Source: an uncultured Lachnospiraceae bacterium (GTDB lineage Bacteria > Bacillota > Clostridia > Lachnospirales > Lachnospiraceae). Taken from it: a stretch of 47,337 nucleotides of DNA. The stretch spans positions 1-47,337 of the forward strand of contig URCR01000023.1 of the NCBI GenBank assembly GCA_900546325.1, written 5' to 3'. Below the pieces are notes generated by a model. It did no database searches, was not told the origin of the DNA, and was given only the letters and a program-made list of their open reading frames with translations. This document shows positions 41,039-47,337 of this stretch, in pieces. A program made the position numbers and the translations under genes. Position 1 is the first letter of the stretch. Every line of letters begins with the position of its first letter.

Positions 41039-42451
41039 TTAGTAATCCCAAATATCGATCATAATACTAATAACCTTCTTTGAGTCTTTGTCGAGTTCAA
41101 TTCCCAAAGAACGTGTAAACGATTCGTCGTCCCAGTTGTATGTGAGGATTCCGGTCTGAGTGTCTTCTGATTTTTCTCCCGGCTCCCCATATTTTTCAAG
41201 CACTTCAGCCTCTGTCATACCAAGACGCACATCTCCCGGAAGGGCAATATCAACAATCCCCTCTCCATCGCGGCTTGTGATATAGAAGCCGATCAAAGTA
41301 CAATCGGACACTTTTGCATCGGTATCTCCTGTATTTTCACAATATACGCCTACTTGATTTCCATTTTTATCTTTCAACATTGGAAATTCTGTTTCGTCCG
41401 GTTTTACCATCTTGTCCGCCGGCACCTCTTCCGCATCAACCTTTAATCCTGCTGCCTCTAATTCCGAAACTTTGCACGGAAGTGTCACTGTTTTTCCACT
41501 CACATTCAGCTCTAACGATTCCCAGGAAGAGGTTCCCTTCTTTTCCGGCTCATCCACACCTGTTGTGTCTTCCTTCTCCATGTCCTCTTCGATGTCTTCT
41601 TCCATCTCTCCTCCCAGCAATCCACCTATGCCTTCATCTGCATCTATCGCTTCTTCTTTTGCTTCTTTTGGAAGTTTGATTTCTTTCACTTTGTTATACT
41701 CATCGAAGGTCATCTCCAGATTCAATTCCTGGATCTCCATCCCTCCGCTTTCTTCCATCGCTTTTGTGAGTACGTCTTTCATATCAATGGAAATGCTTGC
41801 AGGAAGAATCTCCTTCTTATATACCGTGATGGTGCACGGAATCTCCAGTTCCTTCAGTTCCTCTTCCGATACTGCCCCTGCCATTCCAAAAGCATCCAGC
41901 ATATCTTCCCCCATCACATCTGTCGCAAATTCACCGCCGATATCGCCCTTAAGTTCAAAGCATTCTTTTCCATTTACAGTCACAAGCTCTTTTGATAGGG
42001 TGAAGGCTTTTGCCTGCTTTGTCAGCTCTTCCACCATACCTGCATTCAACGTGGTTTCTTCCTCTCCGCTTTCCACAGGTGATTTTGTCCACATGTTATT
42101 CACATAAGTATAGCTCATCAACTCGCCATCTTCTTTTACCTGATAGTTCGACAGATCCATCGAAACCTCTGTGCCCGCAATGTCCATTACGAGCTTTCCT
42201 TCCATCTGAAATTTTTCGGACTTCTCTACAGATGCAAGATCAAAATCCATTTTCATTCCCACACTCTGATCTTCTACTGCGAATTCCATATTCGCTGCCA
42301 TCTTTCCTGAAATAGACTCGATCTTCTCTCCGTTTTTTGCCATATCTTGAAAAAGACGTTCCGGAGTTGCTTTCTTCTTACATCCCGCTCCGGATACACA
42401 GACCATCGCTGTAATCAATCCTATCGTACCTGCTTTTTTCCATTTTCTCAT
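41039..42451 (-). CDS. Large lipoprotein with LolA-like and BamE-like parts
   Basis: A 470-residue lipoprotein. The ATG at 42451 follows GGAGG by 7 bases; the signal peptide (RKWKKAGTIGLITAMVCVSGAGC) ends at a lipobox Cys. The first half (about 30-270) is beta-rich and resembles DUF6612/LolA-type domains that bind hydrophobic ligands. Then comes a very acidic linker (EEDIEEDMEKED), a beta domain, and a C-terminal part with VRLGMTEAEVLEKYGEPGE, the pattern of BamE/SmpA-like domains in Gram-positive lipoproteins. It should sit outside the membrane. No function is known; it stands alone. Confidence 0.78.
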   Translation of the reverse strand: MRKWKKAGTIGLITAMVCVSGAGCKKKATPERLFQDMAKNGEKIESISGKMAANMEFAVEDQSVGMKMDFDLASVEKSEKFQMEGKLVMDIAGTEVSMDLSNYQVKEDGELMSYTYVNNMWTKSPVESGEEETTLNAGMVEELTKQAKAFTLSKELVTVNGKECFELKGDIGGEFATDVMGEDMLDAFGMAGAVSEEELKELEIPCTITVYKKEILPASISIDMKDVLTKAMEESGGMEIQELNLEMTFDEYNKVKEIKLPKEAKEEAIDADEGIGGLLGGEMEEDIEEDMEKEDTTGVDEPEKKGTSSWESLELNVSGKTVTLPCKVSELEAAGLKVDAEEVPADKMVKPDETEFPMLKDKNGNQVGVYCENTGDTDAKVSDCTLIGFYITSRDGEGIVDIALPGDVRLGMTEAEVLEKYGEPGEKSEDTQTGILTYNWDDESFTRSLGIELDKDSKKVISIMIDIWDY

Positions 42452-42482
42452 AGGCTTTCCTCCGTTGTGTTGATTTATCGGT

Positions 42483-42511
42483 ATTATATCATTTTTATTG
42501 TACATTTTCTA
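42483..42511 (-). promoter_or_regulatory. Promoter of the large lipoprotein gene
   Basis: On the minus strand TAGAAA (42506-42511), a 17-base spacer and TATAAT (42483-42488) with an extended TG element. Confidence 0.6.
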
Positions 42512-42623
42512 TATTTTTCTTCAAAATTCATTCCATTTTTTGTGCATCTCTATCTTATTTTTTAAGACATCTGTACAGCTTAAACAACACAGGGAGATAA
42601 CAATTCGCAGGCATTCCGGCACT

Positions 42624-43754
42624 TTAATAGTTTCCAAGTATTTTCAGATTTCTCGCTTCCTCACGGATACCCCGGATCGCATTTTTTACAGAAGAATCGT
42701 TGAGATTCCCCTCGAAATCAACAAAGAACCGATATTCCCATGTACGTCCCTCAATCGGTCTTGATTCGATCTTCGTCATATTTAGATTATTGTAAATAAA
42801 ATGGGACAGGATATGGTACAGAGATCCGCTCTCATGCGGCACTTCAAAGCAGATACTGATCTTTCCCGCATGTTTCAAATATACTTTCTGATTGGACACA
42901 ATGATAAAGCGGGTGGAATTATTACTGTTGTCATTGATCCCCTCTGCCAGAATCTCCAGATGATGAATCTTCGTTGCATATTCACTGCATACTGCTGCCT
43001 GTGTCTTCTTCTGATCCTCCAACACTTTCTTTGCCGCGATGGCAGTATTCGCCACACTGATCTGCTGCCAGTTCCGGTGTTCATCCAGATATCTTGCGCT
43101 CTGCATCAGCCCCTGCGGATGAGAATACACGCACTCAATTTCTTCTATCTTTGTTCCCGGAAGCCCTGCAAGCATGTGCCGGATCGGAAGCACAATTTCC
43201 CCCACAATATGATTTTCGAATTCGACAAGCAGGTCATACACCTGACTGACAGCTCCCGCAGATGAATTCTCAATCGGAAGTACCGCATAATCTGCCAGTC
43301 CATCCTCCAATGTCTCCATCGCATCGCGGAACGTCTGCACATGAAAACTGTCACACGCTTCCCCGAAATAGCTGTGGAGCGCCGCCTGACTGTATGCTCC
43401 TTCCACCCCCGGGAACACCAGTCTTGCTCTGCTTTTATCCAGCGAATCAATTCCGATAAATGCCGTCTTTCCGATCACCCCGTGCTCTGTCAGGATCTGA
43501 TACTGAAGCTTTCTGCTCATCGCCATCAGCTGCTCATACAGTTCCGTGATCCCCCTTTGATTAAACTCATTTGACGCCATCTGCGAGAGGGTCGCCAGTT
43601 TCTGCATTTCTCTCTCCTTGTCATAGACTTTCTTGCCGGATGCGATCTTTGTGAGTCCTACTTCTGCACATAACTCCATCCGTTTCTCATATAATTTCAC
43701 GATCTGGCTGTCAATTTCATCCAGTTGTTCTCTGATTTCACTTAATGGTATCAT
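42624..43754 (-). CDS. pheA: Bifunctional chorismate mutase / prephenate dehydratase
   Basis: A 376-residue P-protein that makes phenylpyruvate from chorismate, the route to phenylalanine. Residues 1-85 are an AroQ chorismate mutase (REQLDEIDSQIVKLYEKRM). Residues about 113-290 are prephenate dehydratase (VFPGVEGAYSQAAL; LPIENSSAGAVSQVYDLL; NSTRFIIVS with the catalytic Thr). The end is an ACT domain with ESRP (about 338) and GSLYHIL, which bind phenylalanine for feedback inhibition. Both activities look intact. It is a single gene. It makes a substrate of the aromatic decarboxylase, though the two are 33 kb apart. Confidence 0.94.
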   Translation of the reverse strand: MIPLSEIREQLDEIDSQIVKLYEKRMELCAEVGLTKIASGKKVYDKEREMQKLATLSQMASNEFNQRGITELYEQLMAMSRKLQYQILTEHGVIGKTAFIGIDSLDKSRARLVFPGVEGAYSQAALHSYFGEACDSFHVQTFRDAMETLEDGLADYAVLPIENSSAGAVSQVYDLLVEFENHIVGEIVLPIRHMLAGLPGTKIEEIECVYSHPQGLMQSARYLDEHRNWQQISVANTAIAAKKVLEDQKKTQAAVCSEYATKIHHLEILAEGINDNSNNSTRFIIVSNQKVYLKHAGKISICFEVPHESGSLYHILSHFIYNNLNMTKIESRPIEGRTWEYRFFVDFEGNLNDSSVKNAIRGIREEARNLKILGNY

Positions 43755-43892
43755 CTGTCTTTCACCTCATTATTCTCTTTTTTCAATTATGCTGTCAAAA
43801 AAGCGTTTGATCTTCTTTGCCAGACAGTTTGTATTTTTCCTATTATATTACAATTTCTGTATAAAATCTATATTCCGGCAAATACTGCTACT

Positions 43893-44282
43893 ATGAAAAA
43901 TAAATTTATCTTATGCGGCACAGCAGGCTGGTGCATGGAAATCCTTTTTACAAGCCTGCATTCTCTTGTTCACAGAGACTACAAATTATCAGGAAAAACT
44001 TCCATCTGGATGTTCCCGATCTACGGAATGGCGAGCATACTGGCGCCACTCTTTCGCATACTGCGCGGAAAGAGCGTGATGATCCGTGGCAGCATTTACG
44101 CATGCCTGATCTTTGCCGGTGAGTTCTGTTCCGGATCTCTCTTAAAAAAATACGACCTTTGTCCATGGGATTACAGCAATGCCAGATTCAATGTTCGCGG
44201 CCTGATCCGCCTTGACTATGCCCCGCTGTGGTTTGGCGCCGGACTTTTCTTTGAGAGACTTCTTTCCGACCCGAAGCGATAA
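43893..44282 (+). CDS. Small membrane protein, putative ABC-transporter permease family (CmpB)
   Basis: A 129-residue protein with about four membrane segments. It matches the short family annotated as putative ABC-transporter permease (PF06541-like): GWCMEILFTSL at the N-terminus, then WMFPIYGMASIL and GEFCSGSLLKKY with WDYS and F-N-V-R-G-L-I. No ATPase is adjacent, so transport is not supported. The ATG lacks a clear ribosome binding site; upstream there is a TATAAA box at about 43859, leaving a short leader, so the start may be leaderless-like or wrong. Unknown function. Confidence 0.72.
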   Translation: MKNKFILCGTAGWCMEILFTSLHSLVHRDYKLSGKTSIWMFPIYGMASILAPLFRILRGKSVMIRGSIYACLIFAGEFCSGSLLKKYDLCPWDYSNARFNVRGLIRLDYAPLWFGAGLFFERLLSDPKR

Positions 44283-44351
44283 TGGAAGTTTCCCTGTTCC
44301 TTTGAATAGGGCAGACAATACCCTTTCCTGTAAAAGCCTCCCTTTTTGTAC

Positions 44352-44380
44352 TTGAAAATCTTGTCATTTTATTATATGAT
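44352..44380 (+). promoter_or_regulatory. Promoter of the nitroreductase-pyrBI unit
   Basis: TTGAAA (44352-44357), 17-base spacer, TATGAT (44375-44380). No PyrR-type attenuator hairpins follow. Confidence 0.75.
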
Positions 44381-44415
44381 AAATAAAATAATTCAATATG
44401 CAGGAGGCTCTTATT

Positions 44416-44952
44416 ATGGACACAACGCAATGTATTCAGACACGACGAAGCATTCGGAAGTACAAACCTGATCCAATTGATCACACTTTGTTAGAATCTA
44501 TTATTTCAACTGCATCTTATTCTCCATCCTGGAAGAACACACAGATCACTCGTTATATCGCGATTGAAGACTCTTCCATTCTCAAAAAAATCGCTGATGA
44601 TTATACCCCTTCCTACAATTCTAATATTGTCAGTCAGTTATCCATGTTAATTGCGGTAACAATGGTAAAGGGGCGCTCCGGGTTCGAACGTGACGGTTCT
44701 TATTCCACGAAAAAAGGAGACCGCTGGCAGATGTTTGATGCAGGAATTGCCTGTCAGAGTTTCTGTCTTGCAGCACATGAGGCCGGACTTGGAACAGTGA
44801 TCATGGGAATTTTTGACGAAGATGGCATCCGCGGACTGCTTGACATTCCGGAGGACCGGGAACTGGCAGCTCTGATTGCAGTCGGATATCCGGACATTTC
44901 CCCGGAACCACCGAAGAGAAAGACTGTTTCTGAATTATTAACATACAAATAG
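44416..44952 (+). CDS. Nitroreductase-family FMN enzyme
   Basis: A 178-residue flavoprotein of the nitroreductase family. The N-terminal TRRSIRKYKPDPI binds FMN (Arg-Arg-Ser motif), PSWKNTQ is the second FMN contact, and AAHEAGLGTVIMGIFDE forms the third. It reduces nitro groups, quinones or flavins with NAD(P)H. The ATG at 44416 is 8 bases after AGGAGG; an ATG at 44398 lies before that site. It is 9 bases before pyrB on the same strand, so it should be in the pyrimidine operon; the reason for this link is unclear. Confidence 0.88.
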   Translation: MDTTQCIQTRRSIRKYKPDPIDHTLLESIISTASYSPSWKNTQITRYIAIEDSSILKKIADDYTPSYNSNIVSQLSMLIAVTMVKGRSGFERDGSYSTKKGDRWQMFDAGIACQSFCLAAHEAGLGTVIMGIFDEDGIRGLLDIPEDRELAALIAVGYPDISPEPPKRKTVSELLTYK

Positions 44953-44961
44953 GAGGAAGTT

Positions 44962-45879
44962 ATGAGACACTTAATGAGTCCTTTGGACTTTACCGTAGAA
45001 GAATTAGACAAATTATTAGACCTTGCCAATGATATCGAAGCACATCCGGACAAATATGCACACGCATGTGACGGAAAGAAGCTTGCCACTCTCTTTTATG
45101 AGCCAAGCACCCGCACAAGGCTAAGCCACGAGGCAGCCATGTTAAATCTCGGCGGAAGCATCCTCGGCTTTTCTTCCGCTGACTCCAGCTCTGCTGCTAA
45201 GGGAGAGAGCGTATCCGACACGATCCGCATGGTATCCTGCTACGCAGACATCTGTGCAATGCGCCACCCAAAGGAAGGTGCTCCGATGGTCGCATGCCGC
45301 CACTCTTCCATCCCGGTCATCAATGCAGGGGACGGCGGACACCAGCATCCGACACAGACACTGACCGACCTTCTGACGATCCGCTCGTTAAAGGGACGTC
45401 TCGGAAATCTTACGATCGGTCTTTGCGGCGATTTAAAATTCGGAAGAACAGTTCATTCTCTGATCCATGCCCTCGTGCGCTATGAAAATGTACGGTTCGT
45501 CCTGATTTCTCCGGAAGAACTTCGTCTTCCAAGCTACATCCGCAAAGATGTATTAGATAAGAACAACATCCCTTACAAAGAAGTCATCAATCTGGAAGAA
45601 GCAATGCCGGAGCTGGATCTGCTCTACATGACACGCGTTCAGAAAGAGCGTTTCTTCAATGAAGAGGACTATGTCCGCATGAAAGATTTCTATATTTTGG
45701 ATGCTGCCAAGATGTCTCTCGCAAAAGAAGACATGCTTGTACTTCATCCACTGCCTAGAGTCAACGAGATTTCCGTGGAAGTGGACAAAGATCCTCGTGC
45801 CGCTTATTTTAAACAGGTACAGTACGGTGTCTATGTCCGCATGGCGCTGATCCTCACACTTTTAGAAATCGAAGTATAG
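44962..45879 (+). CDS. pyrB: Aspartate carbamoyltransferase catalytic subunit
   Basis: A 305-residue enzyme that joins carbamoyl phosphate and aspartate, step two of pyrimidine synthesis. The carbamoyl phosphate loop is FYEPSTRTRLSHE (about 47-59), the mobile loop is SSSAAKGES, HQHPTQ(T)LTDL binds carbamoyl phosphate (about 130), and HPLPRVNEI closes the active site. It precedes pyrI by 20 bases. The presence of pyrI means the enzyme is the E. coli-like dodecamer, regulated by CTP/ATP. Start follows AGGAGG. Confidence 0.96.
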   Translation: MRHLMSPLDFTVEELDKLLDLANDIEAHPDKYAHACDGKKLATLFYEPSTRTRLSHEAAMLNLGGSILGFSSADSSSAAKGESVSDTIRMVSCYADICAMRHPKEGAPMVACRHSSIPVINAGDGGHQHPTQTLTDLLTIRSLKGRLGNLTIGLCGDLKFGRTVHSLIHALVRYENVRFVLISPEELRLPSYIRKDVLDKNNIPYKEVINLEEAMPELDLLYMTRVQKERFFNEEDYVRMKDFYILDAAKMSLAKEDMLVLHPLPRVNEISVEVDKDPRAAYFKQVQYGVYVRMALILTLLEIEV

Positions 45880-45899
45880 ACGGCAGAAAGGAGTTTATC

Positions 45900-46346
45900 A
45901 TGGAAAATAATACATTAAATGTCAGCAGTATCTCAGAAGGTTTTGTACTCGATCACATTCAGGCAGGAAAAAGCATGGACATCTATCACTATCTCCGCCT
46001 GGACAAATTAGACTGCTGTGTCGCGATCATCAAGAATGCAAGAAGCAACAAAATGGGAAAGAAAGATATTATGAAGATTGAGTGCCCGATCGACATCATC
46101 GACCTTGACATTCTCGGATTCATCGATCACAATATCACGATCAACATCATCCAGAATGACAAAATTGTTGAGAAGAAACGTCTGGAACTCCCAAAAGAGA
46201 TTACAAACGTGATCAAATGTAAAAATCCTCGCTGCATCACTTCCATCGAGCAGGAATTGGAACATGTTTTTGTTCTGACCGATCCTGAAAAAGAAGTATA
46301 CCGCTGCAAATACTGTGAGGAAAAATACGACAGAAAAAATCACTAA
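45900..46346 (+). CDS. pyrI: Aspartate carbamoyltransferase regulatory subunit
   Basis: A 148-residue regulatory chain. The N-terminal allosteric domain has SISEGFVLDHIQAGK (nucleotide site) and KDIMKIE; the C-terminal zinc domain has four Cys in CKNPRC and CKYC (about 109, 114, 137, 140), which bind Zn and hold the catalytic subunit. Intact and of normal length. Start follows AAAGGAG. Confidence 0.95.
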   Translation: MENNTLNVSSISEGFVLDHIQAGKSMDIYHYLRLDKLDCCVAIIKNARSNKMGKKDIMKIECPIDIIDLDILGFIDHNITINIIQNDKIVEKKRLELPKEITNVIKCKNPRCITSIEQELEHVFVLTDPEKEVYRCKYCEEKYDRKNH

Positions 46347-46394
46347 TCTCATATATTTTTATTACACCGGATCCCGAAAAGGGTTCCTCTACAG

Positions 46395-46462
46395 TAAAAA
46401 AGTGCCCCTCTCCGCGCGGCAGGTAAAATCCATTGCCTGTCCCCGGAAAGGAGCACCTTTTT
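46395..46462 (+). terminator. Long-stem terminator after pyrI
   Basis: AAAAAAGTGC... pairs imperfectly with ...GAGCACCTTTTT over the whole 68 bases, with an inner GGCAGG/GCCTGT pairing. A T-run follows, and it lies between convergent genes. Confidence 0.7.
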
Positions 46463-46488
46463 GTATTTTCTATTGTTCACAAATGCAG

Positions 46489-47031
46489 CTATAACACAAA
46501 TTCCAACTGACAGTCGCACGGTTCTTTCTCCACATTCTTCTGATTATACTCGACTGCCTCCACACATCCCATCTCTTTGTAGAATGCCTGTGTCTCCTCA
46601 CAGGAATGTGCGGAAATATATAATTTCTTCGCGCCCATCTTTCTTGCAGCCTCCACGCACCGCGCAAAAAGCTGTTTTCCGATCCCTCTGTTTCTGCAGT
46701 CATAGGAAGTATGTATGCTGGTCAGCTCCAGATACTGCTTCTCCTGGCCGAAAAACTCATGTTCTACCGAAGCAAATCCCTTCAGGCGCTCCTCTACAAA
46801 TGCGCCGAAGACAACTCCGCCCGTCTGTATCGTGTGGATCAGACACTCTGTCAGATATCGATAGTCGCTGTCACTCCACTGTTCATTAAACACAATGTCC
46901 TTCAATACCCACTCACCGTCTTCCTTCCGCCAGCAGCGATTCACTTCCTGATAGCGGTCAAAATCTGCAAACAGTGACACGGTTAATTCAGATTCTTTGA
47001 TTCTTCTGTAATTGATTCTACCTTTTCCCAT
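46489..47031 (-). CDS. GNAT-family N-acetyltransferase
   Basis: A 180-residue acetyltransferase. The core pattern is ELTSIHTSYDCRNRGIGKQL (R/Q-x-x-G-x-G/K at the acetyl-CoA site, about 109-128), then KKLYISAHSCEETQAFYKEMGC. The ATG at 47031 follows AGGAGGG by 7 bases; an upstream TTG has none. Substrate unknown. It is 30 bases downstream of the RNase P RNA gene on the same strand. Confidence 0.85.
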   Translation of the reverse strand: MGKGRINYRRIKESELTVSLFADFDRYQEVNRCWRKEDGEWVLKDIVFNEQWSDSDYRYLTECLIHTIQTGGVVFGAFVEERLKGFASVEHEFFGQEKQYLELTSIHTSYDCRNRGIGKQLFARCVEAARKMGAKKLYISAHSCEETQAFYKEMGCVEAVEYNQKNVEKEPCDCQLEFVL

Positions 47032-47061
47032 AGCCGGTCCCTCCTGTAAAATCAAAAAGCA

Positions 47062-47337
47062 TTAAGCAAGACGATAAGCCGGGTTATGTCGTTGGACAAT
47101 CATCTATCTAGGCCTGCCGTTGCCGGAAGGCTCAAGCGACCTACCTAAAACGTAACGGGCCGCCACATTGTTTTCGTTCGGTCTTGCTTCGGATGGGGTT
47201 TACATATGCCCTCGCTGTTACCAGCGAGGCGGTAGTCTCTTACACTGCCCTTCCAACCTTACCGGTCAGATGACCGGCGGTATATTTCTGTTGCACTAGC
47301 CTTGGAGTCACCTCCACCGGACGTTATCCGGCATCCT
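47062..47337 (-). ncRNA. rnpB: RNase P RNA (3' part; 5' part beyond the window)
   Basis: On the minus strand the sequence holds the conserved parts of the RNase P ribozyme that matures tRNA 5' ends: AGAGACTACCGCC, GTAAACCCCATCC with GAAGCAAG, the GGTAGGTCGCTTGAGCC region, and the 3' end CATAACCCGGCTTATCG, which pairs with the 5' end. P12-like and P3-like hairpins are visible. The type looks like bacterial type A. The molecule runs off the right edge, so about the first 80-100 bases are missing. Confidence 0.93.

Noticed and set aside
8210..43754. pheA and the aromatic decarboxylase as one gene cluster
   Set aside because: They are 33 kb apart with unrelated genes between, so only a metabolic link can be suggested.

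Overview
The window is chromosomal DNA from a low-to-moderate GC Firmicute, most likely a gut Lachnospiraceae close to the Ruminococcus gnavus / Mediterraneibacter group. The clues are an aromatic amino acid decarboxylase that resembles from memory the R. gnavus tryptophan decarboxylase, the clostridial GGGtGRT protein with its IscU-like partner, a type A RNase P RNA, and strong AGGAGG ribosome binding sites. No database search was possible; family calls rest on motifs, lengths and gene order.

Region 1 (1-3.6 kb) is part of a mobilizable element: a Lys- and Asn/Gly-rich lipoprotein, a divergent small Cro/C1-type regulator, a 69-residue protein, a large imperfect cruciform and a MobV relaxase with a textbook promoter. 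It ends next to a broken SpoIID-domain gene. Region 2 (4.1-13 kb) is metabolic: MarR regulator, redoxin, PatB/MalY C-S lyase, LysR regulator divergent from the aromatic amino acid decarboxylase, HAD phosphatase, BrnQ transporter, a TnpB remnant and BioY. Region 3 (13-16.7 kb) holds two acetyltransferases, a nucleoside phosphorylase, a phosphoglycerate-mutase-like phosphatase and a small gene graveyard (a fused, decayed copy of two neighbours and a broken RhuM gene).

Region 4 (16.7-29 kb) is the most interesting part: seven tightly packed minus-strand genes, jetD-jetA-jetB-jetC (a Wadjet-type condensin/nuclease plasmid-defence system), then a RelA/SpoT-domain nucleotide synthetase, a membrane-anchored J-domain protein and an HscC-like Hsp70. 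Overlapping gene ends suggest co-expression. I infer that Wadjet is here joined to an alarmone-synthetase/chaperone module; this combination is not one I know to be described.

Region 5 (29-47 kb) is mostly core: bacteriohemerythrin, radical SAM protein, Uma2 nuclease-like protein, the GGGtGRT/IscU-like pair, the yicC-gmk-rpoZ-rimO-pgsA-pncC run, divergent rqcH, a DJ-1/PfpI protein, a large lipoprotein, pheA, a small membrane protein, a nitroreductase with pyrB-pyrI, an acetyltransferase and the 3' part of rnpB at the right edge.
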